A program made the position numbers and the translations under genes. This document shows positions 18,096-27,200 of a stretch of 64,000 nt of DNA, piece by piece. This stretch comes from Muribaculaceae bacterium Isolate-037 (Harlan) (GTDB taxonomy: Bacteria; Bacteroidota; Bacteroidia; Bacteroidales; Muribaculaceae). Where the stretch lies: assembly GCA_003762615.1 (NCBI GenBank), contig RIAZ01000002.1:248001-312000 (forward strand), in the 5' to 3' direction. Numbering within the stretch: position 1 is the first letter of the stretch; each line of letters opens with the position of its first letter. The notes beneath the pieces were generated by a model. The model was not told the DNA's origin and searched no databases. It saw only the letters and a program-made list of their open reading frames with translations.

Positions 18096-18821
18096 TCAGC
18101 AATTGCCCGATGATAACAGGTCGGCAACCTCTCCGGAGTATTGGCGACCGATGGGCAGTATCTGACCGTTTTTCAATTCCACTTCACGCTTGTTGAAACT
18201 GCGGACCTTCGACCGGCTTATTATATAGGAACGATGTATGCGGATGAAATCCTTCTCCGGCAACTGAGTTCCTATATTTTTTAATATCATCCGAGACACC
18301 GTGCAGACACCACCCTCGCGGAATATCTTCACGTATCCCTCCATCGCCTCCACATAGATGATCTCTTGCAAAGGGATGCTGACATTGTTGTATTCCTGCT
18401 TCACGACTATATGTCCGGATGAAATCTTATGATTCTCCGTCATCCCGAGCCGACGCAGTGCCTTGCTGAACGCGGTGCGGAAACGGGAAAAGGCAAACGG
18501 TTTGTGCAGATAGTCGACGGCATCAAGCTCAAATCCTTCCATAGCATAATTCAGATATGCAGTCGTGAATATGAAGCACGTCGATTCCGGAAGACGCACG
18601 GCAATCTCCAGTCCTGACATATTTTCCATCTCTATGTCAAGAAACACGATGTCCGGTTCCTCCTCCAGCACGCATGCAAGCCCTTTCTCCGAGTCGGCAA
18701 ACATCTTTATCTCAATGCCTCCGATGCGGGCACAAAACTTCTCTATTACCTCAAGTGCCAATGGTTCATCATCAATAGCGACACATCTTATTGTCCTCTC
18801 CATCACTCCTGTAGTATTCAA
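18096..18821 (-). CDS. LytTR family response regulator
   Basis: The product has 241 residues. A receiver domain covers about 10-125 with the phospho-acceptor aspartate in DIVFLDIEM and the conserved lysine in YLHKPF; a LytTR DNA-binding domain covers about 140-238 (IIYVEAMEGYVKIF, FIRIHRSYIISRSKV). It is encoded 27 bases after the LytS-type kinase and forms a two-component pair with it. Targets are unknown; in the phylum such pairs often regulate envelope or surface genes. Confidence 0.92.
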   Translation of the reverse strand: MNTTGVMERTIRCVAIDDEPLALEVIEKFCARIGGIEIKMFADSEKGLACVLEEEPDIVFLDIEMENMSGLEIAVRLPESTCFIFTTAYLNYAMEGFELDAVDYLHKPFAFSRFRTAFSKALRRLGMTENHKISSGHIVVKQEYNNVSIPLQEIIYVEAMEGYVKIFREGGVCTVSRMILKNIGTQLPEKDFIRIHRSYIISRSKVRSFNKREVELKNGQILPIGRQYSGEVADLLSSGNC

Positions 18822-18848
18822 ATTGTAAATTTCGGGTAAGTTGTATTA

Positions 18849-19898
18849 TCATTGATTAACTATTCTATCTCGTTTCAATCCTAAAACCATCCTCAGACTG
18901 TAGATCCCATCCTCCTCCTTCACTTCAAGCAAATGGTTGCGCGGATAAAGCACGCTCAGACGCCCCCGGCAATTCTCTATGCCTATAGGCACGTCACTGC
19001 GGAATTTATCTGCCTGACGCATTATCTTGTTGCTCGTGGCAAACTCAAGCCTGCCATTGCGCAAGTGAAGCCTTATGCTTATCACGCAGTCCTTGCTCGT
19101 GGATGACCCGTATTTGAAGGCATTCTCCACAAATGTGACCATCAGCATCGGAGGCACCGGCAAAAGACCGTCGTCAACATCACATTGCCATTCCACCTTC
19201 GTATGACTGTTGAGCCGGATCAGCTGAAGATCAATGTAATTGCGGATGTTCTCTATCTCCGAACGTATCGGGACTGTCTCCTTCTCAATCGCCACGTAGG
19301 TATATTTCAATATCTCCGTGAATTTTATGAAGGCATCCTCAGCCTTATCCGATGTGCCTATCACAAGACTGTAAAGGGAATTCAATGTATTGAATAGGAA
19401 ATGCGGACTTATCTGTGCTTTAAACACAGCAAGCTCTGCCTTATCCCGTTCAGCCTCTATCCGCTTCTTCATAAGCATCTGTTCGTACAGGGTCTTGATA
19501 AACGATACACTCAGCGTGTATCCAAGCACCAGCGAGAACATAAGCCATAACGTGACCGACACTCCGAAATCACGCAACTCCGTCTGATAACGGCTCAGCA
19601 CCGGCGTAACGAAATCCATCTCCGGTAACGGGTATAGCGACAACAGGTAGTTGCAACCCACCATACACGACAATGACAGGGCTATGACTCCCCATCGCTT
19701 CCGGAGGATCTGAACCGGTATATTGATCCACAATAAGAAAAAATAGCTGATATATAGAAAAAGGCATACCAGTGAGAAGAATATCGGCCATTGCGACATC
19801 CATGTGTGGGAAGGTCCCAGAAACACCAATAACGGCATGAATACGACACAGAAGAATATGTCGATTATTACCGATGTCTTACTCTCTATTGATTCCAT
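18849..19898 (-). CDS. LytS-type sensor histidine kinase
   Basis: The product has 349 residues. The N-terminal ~150 residues contain four hydrophobic membrane segments. The cytoplasmic part has the His_kinase motif QISPHFLFNTLNSLYSL (about 163-179), with the phosphorylated histidine in PHFLFN, then an ATPase domain with FVENAFKYG (N box). It phosphorylates the downstream LytTR regulator. A consensus promoter (19903-19933) ends only four bases before the ATG, so the mRNA would be leaderless. Choosing a later start would destroy the first membrane segment. Confidence 0.9.
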   Translation of the reverse strand: MESIESKTSVIIDIFFCVVFMPLLVFLGPSHTWMSQWPIFFSLVCLFLYISYFFLLWINIPVQILRKRWGVIALSLSCMVGCNYLLSLYPLPEMDFVTPVLSRYQTELRDFGVSVTLWLMFSLVLGYTLSVSFIKTLYEQMLMKKRIEAERDKAELAVFKAQISPHFLFNTLNSLYSLVIGTSDKAEDAFIKFTEILKYTYVAIEKETVPIRSEIENIRNYIDLQLIRLNSHTKVEWQCDVDDGLLPVPPMLMVTFVENAFKYGSSTSKDCVISIRLHLRNGRLEFATSNKIMRQADKFRSDVPIGIENCRGRLSVLYPRNHLLEVKEEDGIYSLRMVLGLKRDRIVNQ

Positions 19899-19902
19899 TT
19901 TG

Positions 19903-19933
19903 CAAAATTAATACAGATATCTCTTTTTTACAA
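19903..19933 (-). promoter_or_regulatory. consensus promoter of lytS, abutting the start codon
   Basis: On the minus strand, -33 TTG (19931-19933), 20 bases, -7 TAATTTTG (19903-19910). The A of the ATG is five bases after the last base of the -7 box, so transcription should begin at or beside the start codon. Confidence 0.65.
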
Positions 19934-20112
19934 CATCATGCACACTTTACTACAACATCATGCACACATCATGCACAACATGGGCTAACATTATGCACAT
20001 TATGGGATAACATCATGCACACTATTTATTTTGTGCATGATGTCAAAGCATGATGTGCATGATGTATCTGCTTGATGTCTGTGCTTGATGTCAAAGCTAC
20101 GTGTGCATGATG
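19926..20112. repeat. ATCATGCACA / TGTGCATGAT unit array
   Basis: Units of CATCATGCACA run from about 19933 to 20020, then the complementary TGTGCATGATG from about 20030 to 20112. The two halves can pair into a long hairpin. The same unit recurs at 21137-21222, so the lipoprotein gene between them is bracketed by related arrays. Confidence 0.65.
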
Positions 20113-20183
20113 TATCGGTTTCACGTTTATTGACAAATTTGAGCTTTCTATTAACACATTCCAACTATATCTTGAATTATTGT

Positions 20184-20191
20184 TAATTTTG
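20184..20191 (+). promoter_or_regulatory. -7 box of the lipoprotein gene
   Basis: TAATTTTG lies 22 bases upstream of the ATG at 20214. The -33 element is not evident. Confidence 0.5.
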
Positions 20192-20213
20192 CGTTCGCAA
20201 ATTTCTATTTATT

Positions 20214-21071
20214 ATGAGGCTCATTACAATCATAATCATATTTATTCTTACTTTGCTACTTTCCTGTCGCAAAGAAGAGAGTAATATGGAAACGTCTCTT
20301 ATGGAAGCCTCAAAACAAGAGCTTGCGGATGCCATTGAGGAAAGAGACCGCCTTATTGTGCTCGTAAAGGAGATTTCTGAAAACATTGAGGACGTAAAGG
20401 CAAATGAGAGTATATATCCATTCAGCAATAGCATTTATAATCAAAAAGATAGCAAGGATGGGATAATACTTGACCTGAACGCTATCCAAAAGACTCTTGC
20501 CCAGCGAAGAAGCAATATTTCCTCTTTGGAGAGGAATATTGAGATTTCCATATCGAAGTTCGACAGCTTGAAGAATGTAGTGAAGGCTTTGCGCTGGAGA
20601 TTGGACTCGCAATCAACCACCGTGGCAAAACTAAAGAAAAATATTGCTTTGGATAAAGCCTCGATCGACTCTCTGAATAAGATAGTGGATTCTCTAAACT
20701 CGGAAATAAACGAGGCTCACAGACAATTGCAAATAGCTTCCTCTTCTTCATTGAATTTTGCCGACAGATTCAACACCTGTCATTTCGTAATTGCCGACAA
20801 GAAAGATCTGAAAAAGCATAAAATTATAGAATCGTCATTTCTCAGAAAAACAAAAGTGCTTGAAAATGATTTTGACATATCTTTTTTCACGAGTGCTGAC
20901 AAAAGAACTCTAACCTGGATTGACCTTAAAGACCATGATGTCAAAATCCTTACAAAACATCCAAAAAATTCCTATGTGTTAACCAACGCGAACCGCAAAA
21001 GACTACTTCATATCACTAATCCGGAGCAATTCTGGAGCCTAACCAACTTTCTCGTAATTCAGACCAACTGA
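20214..21071 (+). CDS. coiled-coil lipoprotein of unknown function
   Basis: The product has 285 residues. The N-terminus is a lipoprotein signal peptide ending in LLLSC, so Cys at about 18 would be lipidated. Residues ~25-180 are predicted coiled coil from heptad-like charged/hydrophobic alternation (KQELADAIEERDRLIVLV; LKKNIALDKASIDSLNKIV). The C-terminal ~100 residues form a mixed domain (FNTCHFVIADKKDLKKHKI). It resembles Bacteroidales lipoproteins sometimes annotated only as hypothetical. It is a single gene flanked by two arrays of the same repeat unit. Confidence 0.75.
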   Translation: MRLITIIIIFILTLLLSCRKEESNMETSLMEASKQELADAIEERDRLIVLVKEISENIEDVKANESIYPFSNSIYNQKDSKDGIILDLNAIQKTLAQRRSNISSLERNIEISISKFDSLKNVVKALRWRLDSQSTTVAKLKKNIALDKASIDSLNKIVDSLNSEINEAHRQLQIASSSSLNFADRFNTCHFVIADKKDLKKHKIIESSFLRKTKVLENDFDISFFTSADKRTLTWIDLKDHDVKILTKHPKNSYVLTNANRKRLLHITNPEQFWSLTNFLVIQTN

Positions 21072-21136
21072 ATTTTATCGGTTCGCAAGAAGAGAGGGAT
21101 AATGCTTGTGCATTATCCCTCTCTTTACCATTAATA

Positions 21137-21222
21137 GACATCATGCACATCATGCTTTGACATTATGCACAATATAATTGATGTGCATGATGTCAAGGCT
21201 TGATGTGCTTGATGTATGTGAT
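21137..21222. repeat. second ATCATGCACA / TGTGCATGAT array
   Basis: It contains the same unit as 19926-20112, again with complementary halves. It lies between two convergent genes, ending at the stop codon of the minus-strand gene, and is a likely bidirectional terminator. Confidence 0.6.
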
Positions 21223-21731
21223 TATTCCGACAGTTCGCGCTTGATCTCATCAAGACGATCCATTGCTTCCGATGCGGGCACCGATAATTGGCGCGTAGAC
21301 GTGACGACAGCTCCGGGGATGACAGATTCAAGCAACGTCTCCGCTGATGGAGTCTCCTTCAACTGTGAATATTCCTCAAAGGTGTAGCGCGTAAATTGGT
21401 AGCCCTTCCCTATTCCCTGACGATCGAGCCACCATCCGTCTACAAGCGGGACCGGTGCGGAACTCAGGCTTATATCCCCCGGGGCGGGATAATATGACAG
21501 CCTGCCATCCTTGCCAACCCTTACGGCAACATTATTGCTATAGTCGCCACTCATCTTGAATGCCGTAGCCTTTAGAACGAACGCCTGTGTGCCTCCACCT
21601 TTTACCTTAACGGTTTTCTCTATGGTATCAACACTTGCCGACGACATATCTCCTCCATCTTTTTTTATATTTTTATGGGAGCATCCTCCAATCATAAGAA
21701 GAATAAAAGCCCAAAATCCTACTTTTTTCAT
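21222..21731 (-). CDS. small lipoprotein, hypothetical
   Basis: The product has 169 residues. A signal peptide ends in LMIGGC, giving a lipidated cysteine at about 17. The rest is a compact beta-rich domain (AFVLKATAFKMSGDYSNNVAVRV; LSSAPVPLVDGWWLDRQGIGKGYQFTRYTF is the most distinctive stretch) and a helical tail. I do not recognise the family. Its location is probably the periplasmic face of the inner or outer membrane. It is a single gene; the stop codon lies in the repeat array 21137-21222. Confidence 0.7.
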   Translation of the reverse strand: MKKVGFWAFILLMIGGCSHKNIKKDGGDMSSASVDTIEKTVKVKGGGTQAFVLKATAFKMSGDYSNNVAVRVGKDGRLSYYPAPGDISLSSAPVPLVDGWWLDRQGIGKGYQFTRYTFEEYSQLKETPSAETLLESVIPGAVVTSTRQLSVPASEAMDRLDEIKRELSE

Positions 21732-21858
21732 AGTTATTTCTTAAATTTTGTAAATTTTAATCCAATACAACCCCATTAACTTAAAATTATGTTAAAATTT
21801 AAAATATTTTTATGTTATATAGCATTGTTTTGAAAAATATTTTATAATTTTGCAGTGA

Positions 21859-21928
21859 GTTTTTCATGGTATTAGATTTTAAGGTTAACTGAAGATTGGT
21901 TGTCGTGAGACAATCAATTATTTTTTTA
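21859..21928 (+). ncRNA. candidate ~70-nt small RNA
   Basis: A -7 box TAATTTTG (21845-21852) on the plus strand is followed after ~50 bases by a 10-bp stem ATTGGTTGTC / GACAATCAAT (21895-21904, 21909-21918, one G-U pair, loop GTGA) and then a T-run (21919-21927). No plus-strand protein gene lies between or after. The T-run exists only on this strand, so it is not the terminator of the flanking minus-strand genes. The -33 TTG at about 21825 is 17 bases from the -7 box, shorter than usual. Confidence 0.45.
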
Positions 21929-21953
21929 TACCTACCCATACCATTTTCCCACA

Positions 21954-23030
21954 TCACAATTTCACATAAACCCGCTTTTTCCACAACGGATAGCCGATAA
22001 GGAAGTTCATTGCCACATAGAGCAACGCATAGCATAATGAGACGAACTCTTTCATCGGGATGATGGAGCTGATGGTGTTGTAGAAAAATTCGCTCAATCC
22101 TATTCGTCCGAAGATTATCGCCATCAATTCGCTGCTGACATACAACAGCAATGCATTGCTACCGAACACCTTGAATATACGGCTGAACACTCCGTCGTAA
22201 TGGTCTTTATCCACAAATTTCATTGTCAGTGCGAGAAGGAGTGCACAACTGCCCGACGTAACCAATGCGAAACTGGGGCTCCAGATATGCTTGTTGTATG
22301 GGTGGAAGAAATTCAGAAGGAAACCACAGACAATAAGCAGACTGCCTAATGTGAACACGGATACGATCTTATCGGATAATTCTTTCTCTCTACTGAATAA
22401 TTTGGCACAATAGAAACCTAACAACGTGTTGACAAGTGCGCTTATGGTGCTCAGTAATCCTTCGGGGTCCACCGCCGACTTATGATACAGATGTGCATCT
22501 CCAAAAAGCGACTCATCCACTCGATACAGGATATTGTCAGACGACACTTCGCTATATCCGTTGCCCAACACCAATATGACGGTATAGATTACAAGCAGCA
22601 ATACCGAGAGTGGCAACGTAAGTCCGGGACGTCCGCAAAGGGAGAAGAGAGCTACGAGGAAATAGCATAACGCGATTCTTTGCAATACCGCCCAGAAACG
22701 TAATTCCCATATCGACAGCCCATCCCCCCAGATTGCCATATCAAACCAGTTGATCGCAACGCCGATCAGAAGCAGAATAACCGACCTCTTGACAATCTTG
22801 CCGAATGTCTGCCCAGTGAACTTAAAACCTCTTTTCCCCAAGGAGAGATAGAGCGACACGCCCATTATGAAGAGGAAAAAGGGAAATACAAAATCGCTTA
22901 CCGACAAGCCGTTCCATGAAGCATGCTGCAACATTGGGAATGATCCGCCATAACCGTTGTTGACCAATATCATGCCTGCCACGGTCAACCCTCTGACAAT
23001 ATCAAGGGATTGTAGTCTTGCTGTTTTCAT
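21954..23030 (-). CDS. HGSNAT-like membrane acetyltransferase (DUF5009/DUF1624 type)
   Basis: The product has 358 residues and about ten membrane segments. The N-terminus RLQSLDIVRGLTVAGMILVNN is the hallmark of bacterial relatives of heparan-alpha-glucosaminide N-acetyltransferase; FFLFIMGVSLYLSL follows. In lysosomes HGSNAT moves acetyl from cytosolic acetyl-CoA to terminal glucosamine of heparan sulfate. Its start overlaps the stop of the alpha-N-acetylglucosaminidase gene by four bases, so the two are coupled. The bacterial acceptor is not known; GlcN-containing glycans are a reasonable inference. Confidence 0.85.
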   Translation of the reverse strand: MKTARLQSLDIVRGLTVAGMILVNNGYGGSFPMLQHASWNGLSVSDFVFPFFLFIMGVSLYLSLGKRGFKFTGQTFGKIVKRSVILLLIGVAINWFDMAIWGDGLSIWELRFWAVLQRIALCYFLVALFSLCGRPGLTLPLSVLLLVIYTVILVLGNGYSEVSSDNILYRVDESLFGDAHLYHKSAVDPEGLLSTISALVNTLLGFYCAKLFSREKELSDKIVSVFTLGSLLIVCGFLLNFFHPYNKHIWSPSFALVTSGSCALLLALTMKFVDKDHYDGVFSRIFKVFGSNALLLYVSSELMAIIFGRIGLSEFFYNTISSIIPMKEFVSLCYALLYVAMNFLIGYPLWKKRVYVKL

Positions 23031-25264
23031 TTCGATTTAATTAAATAGTCTATCACTTCTTTTGAGATCTCTATCGCATCCCCTTCCGGCGACGCGCTGT
23101 ATTCATTCTTGCGTAAGGTCCACGGCTCCTCCATGGCATACCAATCAATCTGCGGACCCGTGGGGAGAGCCATCGCAAACAATTCCGTCGAGGTCTTGTT
23201 GCTGTTCGGACCCTCACCGAGTCCGGAGGCATCCGGACGGGAGTTGCGCTCCATCTGCTCCGCAAGCGCATTGAAATAATGCTCCCATCGGGGATAATAG
23301 AAGTCACGCAGGAGCCCGTTCCATTCCTTATTGGCATAATCTCTCAGACCACCGGCATCCGCACATTCCCGATTGCCCCACGTGGTGACCTGCACCCGCG
23401 CATTCCATTCATACAGATCCTTCTCCTCCTCGCTCTCACCTCTCGAACGTGCCTGTTCGGTCCAATTGCCGAGCCGGAATTCCTTACGGCTTCCCAATAC
23501 TCTGTCTTGCAGGAGCAGCATCTCAAGAAATCTGTCGGCATTCTTCCGGAAATCATTTTTTGAGAATGAATTATAGTCGGCTATCGTGGCAAGATATTGG
23601 CGGCGTCCCTGATCGGCGAGTGCCTGACGCACGATATCGACAAGATCATACTCAAAATTATTGTTACCGCGATATTTGTCGGCAACCGACACCATCTTCA
23701 CCGCAGCCTCCAAAGTAGACGCCGGGTCATAATAATTGCGCATCTTCGACCAGCTCTTCACCTGAAAGTTGTTGAGCGACGGACGACCGCAGAATATGCT
23801 CTCGTGAGGTCCCTGCTGATTGTTGCCGGCTGGACAATTATATATGGTGCTACCGAGAAGTTGCCACACATCTATCAGCACCGGATCTGACGTGCCGTAG
23901 CGTGCCTTCACGTAATCCTTCAGCCAGTCCTCCTTCGTGATACGCTCATTGCGCCACGGAAGCTCACTCATCAGCTCAAACATAATCGGATTATTGCCCG
24001 ATCCCTCCATTGTGAAGCCGAAGCCCTTCAGATTGCGTGCAAGGGGATTCCCCTTTGTCTGATAGAAATTATCTATAAGCTGATCCATGCGTCCGTGAAG
24101 ACCGACATTCGCCCCGAAATTCTCCAGCATACAGAACACCCAGTCATGGTCGCCATAGCCATTCTCCCTTTTCCATACGGATGGTATGCCCCACATCGGA
24201 CGACATTCTGAGAAGAGATCAAGTATAAGCAGGTCGCCGGGACGCAATGCGGCAAGCATCTCCGGACGCGGGTTCTCGGTCCAACCCTGCACCACCCATA
24301 CGGCTTCCGGATTCTCCCTCTTCATAGCAGCCATGAGCCTACGTCCTGACTCAGCATAATCTATGCCGGCATCATCCTTGCTCTCATGGAAGGGATCAAG
24401 CGAATAATATTTTGACTTACCGTAAAGTCGGGTCAATTCCTTATAATACAGGTCGGCAATCTCATCAAACCTCGGATCGGTAGCCGACAGGTTGGACGGG
24501 CGCTGATAACCGTTCCATTTCCCGCCGTCGGTCACGTCAAGACCGAGACGCGAAGAGGCATCATGCGGCATCATACCGCAGTATCCGGGCAAGACAGGCG
24601 TCATGCCAAGCTCCTTCATTCTCGAAAGGATCTTGCGCTGAAGTTTCTCCTGTGCCTCATACCATGAGAGGGGCATAGGACCACCCCACCCTTCAAGGTT
24701 ATTCATAGCCCACCATGCCACGAATGCCGGACCGGAAATAAACTCGCCTATCTCCTTGTCGGTATATCCCAACTTCAGAAGCATGTTGCGCCATACGCTC
24801 TCCATTCCCACTATCGCCAACGGCATGTTGACGCCATGCAGTGCCATCCAGTCGATTTCACGCTCCCACTGCTCCCAATCCCAGAACGGCATTGAATAGG
24901 AGAACGTGCAATAATTGAAATCATATCTTTGCGTAAGATCGGTCTCACGTCGTTCGGGCGACGTGAGCTGAGGAAGTTTCTCCGGCAAACGAGCCGACAT
25001 TCCGTTCCACGACAGATGTACGCCGGCATAATGCTTCAGATACCAGTTGAGACCCACCGCGATATTAACCCAACTGTTGCCCCTGACAATCACCTTTCCG
25101 TTGCGGCTGTCAAGCTCAAAGAAATCCTTGTCAGACTTCACCAGTTCGGTCTTAAACTTTTTTGATGCACCCTTGTCGATTCGCTCCAACAGCTGATCCA
25201 CCGGATTGGCAAATACCGGCATGACCAGCAACATGAGCAATGCAGATAAAATTATTCGTTTCAT
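23027..25264 (-). CDS. alpha-N-acetylglucosaminidase, GH89 (NAGLU-like)
   Basis: The product is 745 residues from the ATG at 25264, which opens a signal peptide (MKRIILSALLMLLVMPVFA); an upstream in-frame start at 25366 would bury the signal, so it is rejected. GH89 landmarks include YDFNYCTFSYSMPFWDWEQWEREIDWMALHG in pieces, GGPMPLSWYEAQ, and YYSLDPFHES. The enzyme removes terminal alpha-GlcNAc, as human NAGLU does from heparan sulfate, and some bacterial forms act on mucin-type glycans. It lies 11 bases after the M6 protease gene and overlaps the HGSNAT-like gene. A periplasmic location is expected. Confidence 0.92.
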   Translation of the reverse strand: MKRIILSALLMLLVMPVFANPVDQLLERIDKGASKKFKTELVKSDKDFFELDSRNGKVIVRGNSWVNIAVGLNWYLKHYAGVHLSWNGMSARLPEKLPQLTSPERRETDLTQRYDFNYCTFSYSMPFWDWEQWEREIDWMALHGVNMPLAIVGMESVWRNMLLKLGYTDKEIGEFISGPAFVAWWAMNNLEGWGGPMPLSWYEAQEKLQRKILSRMKELGMTPVLPGYCGMMPHDASSRLGLDVTDGGKWNGYQRPSNLSATDPRFDEIADLYYKELTRLYGKSKYYSLDPFHESKDDAGIDYAESGRRLMAAMKRENPEAVWVVQGWTENPRPEMLAALRPGDLLILDLFSECRPMWGIPSVWKRENGYGDHDWVFCMLENFGANVGLHGRMDQLIDNFYQTKGNPLARNLKGFGFTMEGSGNNPIMFELMSELPWRNERITKEDWLKDYVKARYGTSDPVLIDVWQLLGSTIYNCPAGNNQQGPHESIFCGRPSLNNFQVKSWSKMRNYYDPASTLEAAVKMVSVADKYRGNNNFEYDLVDIVRQALADQGRRQYLATIADYNSFSKNDFRKNADRFLEMLLLQDRVLGSRKEFRLGNWTEQARSRGESEEEKDLYEWNARVQVTTWGNRECADAGGLRDYANKEWNGLLRDFYYPRWEHYFNALAEQMERNSRPDASGLGEGPNSNKTSTELFAMALPTGPQIDWYAMEEPWTLRKNEYSASPEGDAIEISKEVIDYLIKSK

Positions 25265-25275
25265 GGTTAAACTTA

Positions 25276-27075
25276 TTACTTCATGGTTATGACTATTTTC
25301 CTGACGCTGCTCCCCTCTCTTATTATATACAGACCGGGAACGGATGATATATCCTTCATCTGCCATCGTCTGCCGGAAAGGTCGTAGACCTCAACCTCAG
25401 CCGCACCCGTCTCCATATCATGGTCATCAGCATCAATTGACGTTATTCCTGATGATTCCGATATTTCTGCGCTGAAGCGCACGATACCATCCTCTATCCG
25501 GATTCCGGAAAGCTCGACTCCGAGCGATGCTCCGTCCCACTGACGTAATGACGGGATTGTGGCATAGCCGAAGCTGACGGTATTACTTGAACCGGGGAAG
25601 GGGAAACCTTTCAGGTATTGCAGCGTATTGTGGCGTCCATCTGTCGCGCCATTTGCCTTGACAAGCTCCACGTGCTGATGCTGCTTGTCGTTGTTTACCT
25701 TATTGCCGGAAAATACCAACGGGACATAATCCACGTGCCACGCAAGCATTCCGGCAGCCGGAAGAGCCTTATCCCACCCTTTTAGCTGACGGTTCTCCAG
25801 AAGATAATATTCCGAATCCTTTGATGTGCGGAGTATTATCGCTCTGTTGCTCTCTTCAATATTCTCAATCTCATTCTCACCCTCTTCAATCTCGGAAGGC
25901 ACAAGCCAATCGAGCGCGTAGCGTTCGTAGGCGGAATAATTCGGAGGGGTCAATCCGTTGTCGTTATATGATCCGTAATCCATCACGGAGTATTCCCACG
26001 GAGTCAATGGCGTATCCCTCTTTGATGAGTATGTTGCAGTCGGATAAAGGTCGGGTAGTCCGAGCACATGACTGAACTCATGCACAAATGTGCCTATTCC
26101 ATCCGGACGCCGCAGATCGTCATACGTCTCATTAGAATATGCAAAACGGTCAATACGGACTCCATCAAGCGTAAAGGGTCGCTTACCTGCCTGTGTAAGA
26201 GTCCAGTTGCAAGGCCATAGGCTGTCGCTTTCATTTGAATCCGCCTCTCCGAGACCGGCATAGAAGATATAGACGTTATCAACGTACCCATCGCCATCCC
26301 TGTCATATTCAGAGAAATCTATCTCTGCGTCAAGCTTCTTGCACGCCTCTATGACCATGTCGGCACCACGCCTATCCATTCCGGCGGCGTTGTTGCTTCC
26401 ATAATATTCCATCGTATTGGAAAGTTCTATCGGTCCGAAAACGTCAAACGTGGGGATAAATATACCTCCGGAATTTTCCACGAACCAGTCACGTGCCGAG
26501 CCGTTGGAGCCAAACATATCGAAGCCAGGCTTATTGAGCATATCGTGGAAATATGAATATGTATCGACTTTGGAATCTTCACGGGTTTTTGAATTGAACT
26601 TCACATCCTGAAACTCCGCAAGTATCACAAGCCCTTTCTGTTCCCCCTTTCTTGGAAACGCATCGGAATAGAGTCCCATGCCACGGGTAGCACCACTTAC
26701 CGTCAGTCCCCTCTCATATTCCTGATATTTATACGCCAATGCCTCCGATATTGCATCCGCGTCATACCCTTTCAGGTATTCCATCTCATCTACTTTCCGA
26801 CAATGCGCATCATGCGCCACGACTCCGGAAGCGGTCAGAGAAGCATCCCTATCCACTTCGGCATATACGTACCCCAATGTCTCGTCATATTGAAGCAGGT
26901 AGCCATCCTCGGTAAACACGTCATTACAATGCGCGTTGCCTGTACGCACAACGCACAACGTACTCCCGTCCGGCTGCGACACGACAACCGACCGCCGCAA
27001 AGCCGGCTTCCCCCCGATCGGAATAGACAGAACCATCCCTATCCACAATATCACTATACAGAAAATAATCCTCAT
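25276..27075 (-). CDS. M6 family (immune-inhibitor-A-like) metalloprotease with C-terminal sorting-like tail
   Basis: The product has 599 residues with a signal peptide (about 1-19). The zinc motif HEFSHVLGLPD (HExxHxxGxxD) lies at about 330, preceded by EFSEYDRDGDGYVDNVY, characteristic of M6 proteases. The last ~80 residues end in EVYDLSGRR ... GLYIIREG ... KIVITMK, the pattern of a type A tail recognised by the type IX secretion system in Bacteroidetes. It is therefore likely secreted or surface-anchored, and could expose glycans for the GH89 enzyme. It is first in a three-gene operon with that enzyme and the acetyltransferase. Confidence 0.88.
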   Translation of the reverse strand: MRIIFCIVILWIGMVLSIPIGGKPALRRSVVVSQPDGSTLCVVRTGNAHCNDVFTEDGYLLQYDETLGYVYAEVDRDASLTASGVVAHDAHCRKVDEMEYLKGYDADAISEALAYKYQEYERGLTVSGATRGMGLYSDAFPRKGEQKGLVILAEFQDVKFNSKTREDSKVDTYSYFHDMLNKPGFDMFGSNGSARDWFVENSGGIFIPTFDVFGPIELSNTMEYYGSNNAAGMDRRGADMVIEACKKLDAEIDFSEYDRDGDGYVDNVYIFYAGLGEADSNESDSLWPCNWTLTQAGKRPFTLDGVRIDRFAYSNETYDDLRRPDGIGTFVHEFSHVLGLPDLYPTATYSSKRDTPLTPWEYSVMDYGSYNDNGLTPPNYSAYERYALDWLVPSEIEEGENEIENIEESNRAIILRTSKDSEYYLLENRQLKGWDKALPAAGMLAWHVDYVPLVFSGNKVNNDKQHQHVELVKANGATDGRHNTLQYLKGFPFPGSSNTVSFGYATIPSLRQWDGASLGVELSGIRIEDGIVRFSAEISESSGITSIDADDHDMETGAAEVEVYDLSGRRWQMKDISSVPGLYIIREGSSVRKIVITMK

Positions 27076-27200
27076 GAAATAAGTTTAGACAACTTAATTA
27101 TCAAAAATTTACAAATACTCTACAAAATTAGGAAAAATAATGGAAGTTATGAAATATTAAAAAATATCAAACTAAAATGCCTCTGAATTATTGAAATTAT

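Noticed and set aside
23027..25366. Longer start at 25366 for the GH89 enzyme
   Set aside because: It would place 34 polar residues before an evident signal peptide and overlap the protease gene; the ATG at 25264 is preferred.
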